From Nitrosospira multiformis (lineage in GTDB: Bacteria; Pseudomonadota; Gammaproteobacteria; Burkholderiales; Nitrosomonadaceae): a stretch of DNA of 64,000 bases. The notes beneath the pieces were generated by a model. That model was not told the origin of the DNA, searched no databases, and worked only from the letters and a program-made list of their open reading frames with translations. The stretch spans positions 1 through 64,000 of the forward strand of contig NZ_FOCT01000008.1 in the NCBI RefSeq assembly GCF_900110185.1, in the 5' to 3' direction. Numbering within the stretch: position 1 is the first letter of the stretch; each line of letters begins with the position of its first letter. Shown here piece after piece: positions 38,783-46,668 of the stretch. The position numbers were made by a program, and so were the translations under genes.

Positions 38783-40507
38783 TCACTTCATCTCGAACCC
38801 GCCATCATCACGCCCGGTCTGGCCCTGCGGTTGGCCTTGTAACTGTCCTTGTTGGCCCGGTAATTGCCCCTGCGGCGGATACTGCGGGGGGTATTCCGAT
38901 GCCGGCATGCCCTTTGGCAGCACGCCCGTTGGAGAACCTTCCATCCTGCCGTCAAACAGGAACCCCGGCCGGTCGGGCTGGACGAAAGCGTCGGTTGGCA
39001 GCGCGTAATCCGGCTGCAGCGGTTTGATCAGGCGCGGCGTCACCACCACCATGAGCTCGGTTTTGTCTTTCTGGAAATCGCTGCTACGGAACAGGGCGCC
39101 GAGTATGGGAATCTCTCCCAGCACCGGGAAGCGTTTGACCGTTTCCTTAATGTTGTCCTGCAGCAGCCCGCCGATGGCGAGCGACTGGCCGTCGCGCAGC
39201 TGTACCGTGGTGGATACGCGCCGCGTCGTGAAGGTAGGTACCGCCAATATCCCGCCGAGACCGGTAGTGGCGATGGTGTCGAATTTGACCAGTTCCGTCA
39301 CTTCCGGCGATACCACCAGGTTGATGCGACTCTCCTCCAGCACGGTCGGAGTGAACCGCAAGCCCACGCCGAACTGCCTGGACTGGAGGGTAATCACACC
39401 AGCGTATTGGGGAATGGGGATCATGACTTCCCCGCCCACCAGAAAGCTTGCTTCCTGGCCGCTGATTGCCACGATGTTGGGTTCGGCCAGAATGTGGAAG
39501 AGTTCGTCCTTTTTCTCGGCATCGATCAGGAAAGCGTCGCCGATATCGGGCGTCCCCCTGGACTGGAACAGCATGCCGGGTGCTCCGCCGATGATGCCGG
39601 TCATGATCTGCGTCCAGGCGCTCCCGGCTTTTCTGGCCGCTCTCTGGAAATCGAAACCGAGTTTTTCTGCGACCTTCCGGTTAATCTCCGCCACTTTCAC
39701 TTCAAGCATCACCTGCTGATTGCTGCCCACCTGCAGCAGATTAACGACCTGAATGCTACCCAGCCCCTGGCCGGCGCCCTTGGGTTCGTCTCCTCCGCCA
39801 CCCTGGCTCCCGCCAGATGCATCCCCTCCCTGCTTGCCACCGCGCTGCCCGCCTTGACCCCCTGCTGCGGCGCGCACATACGCATCCGCCAGCGCCACCG
39901 CCCGGTCTGCCTTCAATGTATCGGATACCGTGCCGGAGAGAACGAGCGAATCCCCAGCCGCAGTCACCCTGATGTCGGTTTCACCGGGCATGAGTTCCCG
40001 CAGCTTGGCTTGCAGCGCCCCCGCGTCCAGAATGACAGTGACATTGATGACAGCAGTCTGACCGCTCCCCGTTTGTCCCCCCCGGGTCCACAAAATGACG
40101 TTGGTCGTCCCGATCGACTTGCCCAGCACATAGATTTCGCTGGGGCTGATCAGCGTCACATCGGCCACATCCGGGTTGCCAATCGATAGCCGCGTGACCG
40201 GCGCCGGCAACCTGAGCAGAGCCGATTTGCCGTAGGTCACATCCATATCGGAGGCAGCGAGCAGCGCATCCGTTGGTCCTGCCTGCTTCGCCGATGCAAC
40301 CACGGTTTGGCCCATCGTCTGAGCTGCGGCGGAAAGCTCGCCGGTCAGTCCCAGAAGCATGCCCAGTAGAGTCGGGATTAACACCATCCGAAACAATGGA
40401 GACCTGAGGCCGTCGGCCCGGCCGAAACCGGCCGTGGCGGTGCGCCATGAAGTACGCATGGGCATCGGGATGACGGAAAATCTGTTCGGGGGGAGCTGCG
40501 ACTTCAT
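38783..40507 (-). CDS. cpaC: Outer-membrane secretin of the Tad pilus (CpaC/RcpA)
   Basis: A 574-residue secretin. A signal peptide is followed by the CpaC N-terminal domain (PAPVTRLSIGNPDVADVTLI), a BON-like repeat (DSLVLSGTVSD) and the secretin domain with VPTFTTRRVSTTVQL and the C-terminal LQDNIKETVKRFPVLGEIPI. A Gly/Gln/Pro-rich insertion lies near residue 220 and a Pro/Gln/Gly-rich tail ends the protein. It forms the outer-membrane gate for the pilus. The start overlaps the cpaB stop (ATGA). Confidence 0.92.
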   Translation of the reverse strand: MKSQLPPNRFSVIPMPMRTSWRTATAGFGRADGLRSPLFRMVLIPTLLGMLLGLTGELSAAAQTMGQTVVASAKQAGPTDALLAASDMDVTYGKSALLRLPAPVTRLSIGNPDVADVTLISPSEIYVLGKSIGTTNVILWTRGGQTGSGQTAVINVTVILDAGALQAKLRELMPGETDIRVTAAGDSLVLSGTVSDTLKADRAVALADAYVRAAAGGQGGQRGGKQGGDASGGSQGGGGDEPKGAGQGLGSIQVVNLLQVGSNQQVMLEVKVAEINRKVAEKLGFDFQRAARKAGSAWTQIMTGIIGGAPGMLFQSRGTPDIGDAFLIDAEKKDELFHILAEPNIVAISGQEASFLVGGEVMIPIPQYAGVITLQSRQFGVGLRFTPTVLEESRINLVVSPEVTELVKFDTIATTGLGGILAVPTFTTRRVSTTVQLRDGQSLAIGGLLQDNIKETVKRFPVLGEIPILGALFRSSDFQKDKTELMVVVTPRLIKPLQPDYALPTDAFVQPDRPGFLFDGRMEGSPTGVLPKGMPASEYPPQYPPQGQLPGQQGQLQGQPQGQTGRDDGGFEMK

Positions 40508-41316
40508 CGGGTTTCCTTTTCCACCAGTTTTGCTTCAGTTCTTTCAATGCCCCGGATGATTTCGACGCCCGGTCTGGATACGGCGACGGCAGCACGCCGG
40601 ACAGGTGCTGGAGAGGGAGGCTCGCCGTGCATCGTCAGCAGATCTCGGCTGCGCACCCCCCCAGTGGTGCCGGGACTCTTGTCGATCTGGTTGCGCAGCA
40701 CCAGCGACAGCGTGCCGATGCTGCGCGCGAGATCGAGTTTTTCCGCTTCCTGCGGCGTGACTTCCAGTGTCACGGCGGTGACCGCCTTCGGCTTGGTTTC
40801 ATCCCGGCCCAGGTCCTGCCCTACCGCCAGCACGAGAATGCGCTCCAGCACGATCTTGGAAATGGACTTGTCGTTTTCATCCTTGGCGTTAACCAGAATG
40901 TCCACGTTGTTTCCGGGCAGCGCAAATCCGGCGAGGCCAACGATCTCGTTGACCTTCACCGTGATGGCGCGCTTGCCCTCGGTAATCACGCCCGACAATC
41001 CTCCCGCAGCGCCCTGCGGAGCCAGTTTGGTTTCCAGCAGGGGTTCGCCGCGCACCAGATTGACCTTGACCACGCGGGAATCGAGCAACTTTGCGTCCTG
41101 GAAGGATCCCGGCGGCACTGTAGCCCGCGGCCAGTCTGACGATTGCAGCAGATCCGGCGTCAGGCGGGTACCGACGTCAATATCGCGCGAAGCAACGATC
41201 ACAGTGGCCGCATCCACACTGGCACGGTCGATGATCCACTTGCCTGCTACCACTACCGCAGCCAATCCCAACAACAGCGAGATCACGATCATCCATATCG
41301 CTCTCACGTTTTTCAT
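40504..41316 (-). CDS. cpaB: Flp pilus assembly protein CpaB/RcpC
   Basis: A 270-residue protein with an N-terminal membrane helix (IWMIVISLLLGLAAVVVAG), a SAF domain (ASRDIDVGTRLTPDLLQSSDW) and the RcpC C-terminal region. CpaB acts in the periplasm with the secretin. Its stop overlaps the cpaC start by 4 bp. Its AAGGA ribosome-binding site is preceded by a 10-bp tandem repeat at 41329-41348. A 214-bp gap upstream could hold a second promoter. Confidence 0.9.
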   Translation of the reverse strand: MKNVRAIWMIVISLLLGLAAVVVAGKWIIDRASVDAATVIVASRDIDVGTRLTPDLLQSSDWPRATVPPGSFQDAKLLDSRVVKVNLVRGEPLLETKLAPQGAAGGLSGVITEGKRAITVKVNEIVGLAGFALPGNNVDILVNAKDENDKSISKIVLERILVLAVGQDLGRDETKPKAVTAVTLEVTPQEAEKLDLARSIGTLSLVLRNQIDKSPGTTGGVRSRDLLTMHGEPPSPAPVRRAAVAVSRPGVEIIRGIERTEAKLVEKETR

Positions 41317-41328
41317 TCAGTCATTCCT

Positions 41329-41348
41329 TTTAGCTGACTTTAGCTGAC
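41329..41348 (-). repeat. 10-bp tandem repeat in the cpaB leader
   Basis: TTTAGCTGAC (plus strand) occurs twice head to tail, ending directly at the AAGGA of cpaB. It looks like a recent small duplication in the leader. Confidence 0.8.
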
Positions 41349-41530
41349 AATTGTTTCCGGATCACCCTTGGTATCTCCTCGTAATCCAGCCACTCGATTC
41401 GTTAATTCCGTTATGCGAGCACCGACGCACCGGCTGACCCGCGAACCGCCCAAAGAGCTTTTATACTTTCGCCTTTGTACTTTGTACTTTTATACCTGCA
41501 TTCCCGTATGCTCATCTGGCATACTTTCTG

Positions 41531-42091
41531 TCAGTTCCAGCGGGTCATGGCTAGATACACCGTCGTGCCGGCGGCGATGGCCACACCATAAGGCAGCGCA
41601 CCAGCGGATTCCGCGGCATCTCCCCCGATACCTTCACCGGCTTTTCCACTCACGAAGAGGCCCGTCATCGTCCCACCGGCGAGCGTCCCCAGCAGCATGA
41701 CGTTCAGATTGCGCCACAGCACGCGCAGCTTGCCTTCGCACAATGCGGCTATTAGCGCCAATACCCCGCCCGCCAACAGGACGCACAGCAGCGCGCCGAC
41801 GGTTTCCCGTGCGCCGAGAAAGGCGCCGACCATAGCCATGAGCTTCACGTCGCCCGCGCCCATGACGCGCAGCATGTAGAGCGGCAAGAGCAGCGCCAGG
41901 CCGGTGCCCCCTCCAGCCAGGGAGCCGAGAAAACCAAGCCCGCCCATTTCCTGCGGCAGCAGGACATGCCACAGTACGCCGGCAATCGCACCGGGAAAAA
42001 CCAGGATGTTGGGTATCCGGCGGGTGCGGATGTCGCTCCAGGCTGCTGCCAGCAATAGCAGCAGCAAAAATCCGATATTTAATAAATGCAT
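41531..42091 (-). CDS. cpaA: Prepilin peptidase TadV/CpaA
   Basis: A type IV prepilin peptidase of the A24 family that cleaves pre-Flp and the pseudopilins. It has about six membrane segments and the two catalytic aspartate motifs, SDIRTRRIPN near the start and GAGDVKLMAMVGAFLG (GxGD) in the middle. From the ATG at 42091 it is 186 residues; an ATG at 42133 would add 14 hydrophilic residues but lies inside a hairpin, so I prefer 42091. It lies 67 bp downstream of flp. Confidence 0.9.
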   Translation of the reverse strand: MHLLNIGFLLLLLLAAAWSDIRTRRIPNILVFPGAIAGVLWHVLLPQEMGGLGFLGSLAGGGTGLALLLPLYMLRVMGAGDVKLMAMVGAFLGARETVGALLCVLLAGGVLALIAALCEGKLRVLWRNLNVMLLGTLAGGTMTGLFVSGKAGEGIGGDAAESAGALPYGVAIAAGTTVYLAMTRWN

Positions 42092-42121
42092 TTGATGATT
42101 CACGTTTTCATTCAACTGCTG

Positions 42122-42146
42122 ACCGCCCGACAAAACGCCGGGCGGT
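42122..42146 (-). promoter_or_regulatory. Hairpin between flp and cpaA
   Basis: A perfect 8-bp inverted repeat, ACCGCCCG and CGGGCGGT, with a 9-nt loop, 12 bp after the flp stop. No T-run follows, so it is probably not a simple terminator. It could stabilise the flp message or cause partial termination, keeping pilin output above that of the assembly genes. Confidence 0.65.
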
Positions 42147-42158
42147 TGAGATTTCTTT

Positions 42159-42329
42159 TTACAGTGCAGCGAGAATAGCCTTGAATTTAGTATCCAAAGA
42201 AGTACCGATAGACTGTACGGTCGTGAGAATAACTACCGCGATCAGAGCAGCGATCAAACCATATTCAATGGCGGTTACACCTTCTTCATCGTTCAGAAAC
42301 TGCTTAACGCCTTGCGCGATTTTGTTCAT
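42159..42329 (-). CDS. flp: Flp pilin (major pilin of the Tad pilus)
   Basis: A 56-residue Flp pilin: a short leader, then the processing motif G-VTAIEYGLIAALIAVVIL with the conserved Glu at +5 and the Tyr after it. Cleavage is expected after the Gly. The frame is open for 65 more codons upstream, but only the start at 42329 (AGAGGAAAC before it) gives a pilin of family size. It is the first gene of the Tad operon; only one flp copy is present here. Confidence 0.95.
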   Translation of the reverse strand: MNKIAQGVKQFLNDEEGVTAIEYGLIAALIAVVILTTVQSIGTSLDTKFKAILAAL

Positions 42330-42431
42330 AATGTTTCCTCTTATCTTATTTAGGTCATCAATAAAATCCGCCGAATATGGCGGGCTTCCTTCTTCTACTG
42401 CGGCGCCATTTTGAAAGTCCGCAGGTGCTGC

Positions 42432-42451
42432 GTCCATCGTACTGAAGTACA
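42432..42451 (-). promoter_or_regulatory. Candidate operator, copy 2 of the 20-bp element, upstream of flp
   Basis: On the minus strand this is the same TGTACTTCAGTACGATGGAC as at 27585-27604, 102 bp before the flp start. A second dyad, GTACC-AA-GGTAC, lies next to it at 42456-42467, with the two centres 17 bp apart. This suggests a double binding site for a dimeric regulator; function is inferred. Confidence 0.45.
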
Positions 42452-42524
42452 CCTTGTACCAAGGTACAGGTTGCGTGATAATCGTCGCCATTATGATGTT
42501 TAGATAGAAAGGAGCTGCGACCAC

Positions 42525-42939
42525 GGTCCATTGTGGGATGCCCTTCTTCCGCTTTTCTTCCGAAGGCTTCTACCCGCTCGATCTGTCTGAACCTGTGCCT
42601 CGTATGCGTCCCTGCCTTTTATGCCAGTGAAATTATCGGGGCGGTAACCTGCTAGCATTGCGGGAAACAGGAGGAGAAAGACGCGCTATCTCGGAAATTC
42701 GATGAACAAGCTCTGGTTGCCGGGCGCGGCGTCGAGCAACACGGCAGATCACCCCATGGGAGGTGAAATACGCCTTCGTGCCACTGACCGTTGGCAGCAA
42801 GACATTTCACTACCTGTTCACCCGCTAGGTGTTGCACGGTATGATGTCGCCTTCGTGTTCCATCGGTCCACTGCTTTCCATCCCATTGTTTTCCACTACC
42901 CGTTTTCCCGATTGTTTTCCCCATGATGCCCATTCGCAG
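42525..42939. other. Gene-free stretch between flp and bioA
   Basis: I see no supportable gene. Several frames are open by chance for up to about 100 codons, but none resembles a protein family. The stretch should hold the flp promoter (leftward) and the bioA promoter (rightward); no strong -35/-10 pair stands out and I see no biotin-repressor-like palindrome. Confidence 0.4.
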
Positions 42940-44250
42940 ATGAACGATGAGTCCTTGCGGCAACGCAGTTTAAAGTCGGTCTGGCACCCCTGCACCCAGA
43001 TGAAGCAGCATGAATCGCTGCCGCTCGTCACCATTTCACACGCCGAAGGCGTGTGGCTGTACGACGGCGACGGCAAACGGTATCTCGATGCCATCGGTTC
43101 CTGGTGGGTCAATCTGTTCGGTCATGCTAACCCGCGCATCAACGCAGCCATTCGCGAGCAACTCGACCGTCTGGAGCATGTCATGCTGGCCGGATTCACG
43201 CATGAGCCGGTGGTGGAATTGTCCGAGCGTCTGGGCAAACTGGTATCGAACCAGCTGGGGCATTGCTTTTATGCGAGCGATGGCGCCTCGGCCACGGAAA
43301 TTGCGCTGAAGATGAGTTTTCATTACTGGCACAACCTCGGCCGCTCGGAGAAGAATCGCTTCGTCAGTCTGCAGAACGACTACCACGGCGAAACGCTGGG
43401 AGCGCTTTCGGTCACGGATGTGGCGCTTTTCAAGGAAACCTATGCACCGCTCCTGCGGCCAGGCAGTCATGTTCCCACCCCGGACTGGCGCTATGCCTCC
43501 GAGGGCAAATCGCCTCAGGAGCATGCTCTGCGCGCAGCTGCGGGGCTCGAGGCGCACCTTGCAGCGCATCATGCGGAAACCGCTGCACTCATTCTGGAAC
43601 CGCTGATTCAGGGGGCGGCCGGCATGGGCATGTATCACCCTGATTATCTGAGGTACGCGCGCGAGCTCTGCGACCGGTATCAGGTGCATCTCATCGCGGA
43701 TGAAATCGCAGTCGGATTCGGCAGGACTGGGACGCTATTTGCCTGTGAGCAGGCAGACATCCTGCCGGATTTCCTCTGCATCGGTAAGGGTTTGACGGCA
43801 GGTTACCTTCCTCTCTCGGTCGTGATGACTACGGAGGAAATCTACGCTGCCTTCTACGGCGACAACATGGCGCGCGCCTTTCTGCATTCCCATACCCACT
43901 CCGGCAATGCGCTGGCCTGCCGGGCTGCGCTCGCGACGCTGGATATTTTCGAGCAGGACGAAATCATCGAGGCGAACCGTGCCAAGGCGCGCTATCTCAA
44001 CCAGGCATCTGCGCCCCTCGCAAAGCATCCACGGGCGCGGAACTTCCGCAATTGCGGAATGATCTGGGCGTTTGAAGTCGAGACTTCCGATCCGTCGTTT
44101 TCGGGAAAATTTTTCCAGGCTGCGCTCAGACAGGAACTGTCCCTGCGACCGCTGGGAAATACCGTCTACTTCATGCCGCCGTATGTCATCAACGAACAGG
44201 AAATGGACCTGCTGGTAGCGGGGACGCTGGCGGCGCTGGACTCATGGTGA
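42940..44250 (+). CDS. bioA: Adenosylmethionine-8-amino-7-oxononanoate aminotransferase
   Basis: BioA uses S-adenosylmethionine and PLP to make 7,8-diaminopelargonic acid in biotin synthesis. The 436-residue protein is a class III aminotransferase with the BioA opening (SVWHPCTQMKQHE), GSWWVNLFGHANPRI, YHGETLGALSVTD, and the PLP lysine Lys283 in CIGKGLTAGYLP. The frame is open to 42829, but the family N-terminus fits the start at 42940. No other bio genes are nearby. Confidence 0.95.
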   Translation: MNDESLRQRSLKSVWHPCTQMKQHESLPLVTISHAEGVWLYDGDGKRYLDAIGSWWVNLFGHANPRINAAIREQLDRLEHVMLAGFTHEPVVELSERLGKLVSNQLGHCFYASDGASATEIALKMSFHYWHNLGRSEKNRFVSLQNDYHGETLGALSVTDVALFKETYAPLLRPGSHVPTPDWRYASEGKSPQEHALRAAAGLEAHLAAHHAETAALILEPLIQGAAGMGMYHPDYLRYARELCDRYQVHLIADEIAVGFGRTGTLFACEQADILPDFLCIGKGLTAGYLPLSVVMTTEEIYAAFYGDNMARAFLHSHTHSGNALACRAALATLDIFEQDEIIEANRAKARYLNQASAPLAKHPRARNFRNCGMIWAFEVETSDPSFSGKFFQAALRQELSLRPLGNTVYFMPPYVINEQEMDLLVAGTLAALDSW

Positions 44251-44330
44251 AAACTGCCCGATGAGGAAACGACGGATGCGATGAAGTGGCTGCGCCGAAT
44301 GCTGGCAAGCCTTGCATTCATTTCGTTCAG

Positions 44331-44771
44331 AGCTCTGTGGAATCGATGCGCCTCAATGTACGAGAGGGAGCCGTTATCATCTCTGCATCTCTGCAAGCGG
44401 GATGTGCGAGGGGGCAGGATCAAGTATCATCTAAAGTCCAATCTGGACAGGCCGGAATGCAACATACTCATTACCGGCTTCCAGGCGGTCGGCACGGTGG
44501 GACGCAGCTCGGTGGAGGGGGTGGATCAGTGAAGATTTTCGATGACAATATTCCCATGCGGCTGGATATCTACACCATCGGCGGGCTTTCCGCTCACGCG
44601 GACCTGCTCGCCTGGCTGAGCCACTTCCGTGCTCCTCCCAGTCTGACTTTCCGGTCAGACTTTCCTCGTTCACGGCAACCTTCGACTTGCGCTCATCTGG
44701 CCGACACCATCCGGCAGAAACCAAACTGGAATGCAAGTATCCCTGTCCAATCCGCATCTGTTGAGATATAG
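44331..44771 (+). pseudogene. Remnant of a beta-CASP metallo-beta-lactamase (RNA-processing) protein
   Basis: C-terminal fragment of a beta-CASP family MBL-fold nuclease, broken by several frameshifts. Segments alternate between two frames: SSVESMRLNVREGAVIISAS (44331-44390), then GGRIKYHLKSNLDRPEC with ITGFQAVGTVGR (44410-44520), then VKIFDDNIP and DIYTIGGLSAHADLLAWLSH (from 44526), then LVHG in the other frame, then LADTIRQKPNW to VEI and a stop at 44769. Order and spacing follow the family. The N-terminal metal-binding half (HxHxDH) is absent. It lies between bioA and dacB. Confidence 0.82.
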
Positions 44772-44772
44772 C

Positions 44773-46419
44773 ATGTCCCTGTTCACACTTCTGGAAAACT
44801 CGCTGGAAAACCCGCAGAAAAACCTCACCGGAAACTCGCTCGGAAATCCATTGAGAACCTCGCATCGCGTAGCGCTATCACGCGCAATAAAGCGGGCATT
44901 ATGCAGCCTGCTTGTCTTCCTGCCGCTGCCGGGTTTGGCGCTCGACCTGCCTGACTCGGTAAAATACGCGCTCGCGCGGGCGGGTATCCCCCGGTCTGCC
45001 GTTGGCATTTACGTGCATGAAACCGGTGCAGGACAGCCGCTGCTGGCTATCAATGCCGGCGTCGGCATGAGCCCGGCTTCGGTGATGAAGCTTCTGACCA
45101 CATTTGCCGGACTGGAACTACTGGGGCCGGGATATGCCTGGAAGACGGAGCTGTATGCTGATGGGATTGTTCGGGGGGATGCCCTTCACGGCAATCTGGT
45201 CATCAAGGGCTACGGCGATCCGAGGCTGAATCTGGAGAATTTCTGGTTGCTCACCCGACGGCTGCGCCAGACCGGATTGCGCGAGATCACCGGCGACCTG
45301 GTGCTCGACAGCAGCCATTTCGATCTCCCCGGGATTGACTCCGCCGCATTCGACGGCAAGCCCTATCGCGCATACAACGTCCTCCCCGAGGCGCTGATGG
45401 TGAATTACCGGACGCTCGCGCTGCGGCTGCTGCCGCAACCGGAAACCAGGAGCGTGCGCGTTGTGGTGGACCCCCTGCTGCCCTCTCTCGACCTCAAAAA
45501 CAGCCTGACGCTCACTAACGGTGCATGCAATGACTGGAAGGACGACCTTGGCACGGATATTCAGTTCGGCCCCGGCCTGGACAGCCGCGTCTCCGTGACG
45601 TTCAAGGGCAGCTATGCCCTGGGGTGCGGCGAAAAAACCCTGTTCCTCAGTGTTCACGACACTGCCCGCTATACCTTCGATCTGTTCAGGCAGTTGTGGG
45701 AACAGCAAGGCGGTGTTCTGCGCGGGAACGTGCGCAGGAGTGCCGCTCCGGGAGGAACTGTTCCGCTGGAAACCCACCAATCTCCTCCCTTGACGGATAT
45801 CGTGCGCGATATCAACAAGTTCAGCAACAATACCGCCGCGCGGCAGCTCTATCTCACCCTGGGGCTGGGCAGCGAACCATACAGGGAACCGCAAGTTATG
45901 CCGGCTTCCTTCAGCATCGGCTACGGAAATGATCGAGCCGCCAAAAGTGGAACAATACTTTCCCTGGATGGAACCGGGGAAAATCCTGACCCGTCACGCG
46001 CAACTCTTGCCAAATCGGAAACGGCCATCCGGCAATGGCTCGCTTCCCGCCAACTGGTCTTTCCCGAGTTGATCCTGGAAAACGGGTCGGGCTTGTCGCG
46101 GAATGAACGCATCAGTGCCGGCCACATGGGCAAACTGCTGCTCGCCGCATTCCAGAGTCATGTCATGCCCGAATTTGTCTCCTCCCTGCCCATCGTCGCA
46201 GTGGATGGCACCATGAAGAAAAGGCTCAACCGCAGTGCCGTCGCCGGCCAAGCCCATATCAAGACAGGCCTGCTGGAGGGGGTAAAAACCATCGCGGGTT
46301 ATGTGCGCGACAAGTCGGGCAGGCGCTCGGTCGTAGTTTTTTTCATCAACCACCCGCGCGCGGAGAGCGGACAAGCTGCGATGGATGCACTGCTCGATTG
46401 GGTCTATGAGGGGCGATAA
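44773..46419 (+). CDS. dacB: D-alanyl-D-alanine carboxypeptidase/endopeptidase (PBP4 family)
   Basis: A 548-residue periplasmic penicillin-binding protein of the S13 family, which trims peptidoglycan cross-links. It has SxxK at Ser103-Lys106 (SPASVMK), SxN in NKFSNNTAARQLYL and KTG in AHIKTGLLEG. A signal-peptide-like segment (LCSLLVFLPLPGLAL) lies around residues 43-57 after an unusually long, Asn/Leu-rich N-terminus, so the real start could be further in. The frame also extends upstream into the pseudogene; I chose the ATG at 44773, one base after the remnant's stop codon. Confidence 0.9.
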   Translation: MSLFTLLENSLENPQKNLTGNSLGNPLRTSHRVALSRAIKRALCSLLVFLPLPGLALDLPDSVKYALARAGIPRSAVGIYVHETGAGQPLLAINAGVGMSPASVMKLLTTFAGLELLGPGYAWKTELYADGIVRGDALHGNLVIKGYGDPRLNLENFWLLTRRLRQTGLREITGDLVLDSSHFDLPGIDSAAFDGKPYRAYNVLPEALMVNYRTLALRLLPQPETRSVRVVVDPLLPSLDLKNSLTLTNGACNDWKDDLGTDIQFGPGLDSRVSVTFKGSYALGCGEKTLFLSVHDTARYTFDLFRQLWEQQGGVLRGNVRRSAAPGGTVPLETHQSPPLTDIVRDINKFSNNTAARQLYLTLGLGSEPYREPQVMPASFSIGYGNDRAAKSGTILSLDGTGENPDPSRATLAKSETAIRQWLASRQLVFPELILENGSGLSRNERISAGHMGKLLLAAFQSHVMPEFVSSLPIVAVDGTMKKRLNRSAVAGQAHIKTGLLEGVKTIAGYVRDKSGRRSVVVFFINHPRAESGQAAMDALLDWVYEGR

Positions 46420-46559
46420 TGTTCATCAACGAAAGTCGTGCTTCGAGAAGCCGGAGTAGCCCAGAGAGAGCAACTTTCACCTCAATCCTCGATGAACTGC
46501 AATCCAGCGGTCGGATCACAGTCAGCGAGAATAAGGTTGAATATCAACTTGCGCCCTGA
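46419..46559 (+). CDS. Tiny ORF overlapping the dacB stop
   Basis: A 46-codon frame whose ATG shares one base with the dacB stop (TAATG). The second half, FTSILDELQSSGRITVSENK, looks like a helix plus beta-wing, as at the end of a winged-helix domain. It may be a remnant of a longer gene or a coupled small protein. I do not recognise a family. Confidence 0.3.
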   Translation: MFINESRASRSRSSPERATFTSILDELQSSGRITVSENKVEYQLAP

Positions 46560-46668
46560 CTCTTGCTGTTGCAAAGCATTGCCTCGCGCTCTTCGCCACT
46601 CCACATAGCCAGGTGCTTGCGTAACATCCTCACGTGCAAGCATTCATGGCTCGCGTTATTTCCGGTTT

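Noticed and set aside
38864..40189. Open frame of 441 codons opposite the secretin gene
   Set aside because: Antisense shadow; the secretin reading has clear domains.
41474..41490. TTTGTACTTTGTACTTT as a third copy of the GTAC element
   Set aside because: The spacing between GTAC units differs and the flanks do not match the 20-bp element; it looks like simple low-complexity sequence.
42702..42926. 74-codon ORF in the flp-bioA gap
   Set aside because: A fair ribosome-binding site but no recognisable sequence character; several overlapping frames are open here by chance.
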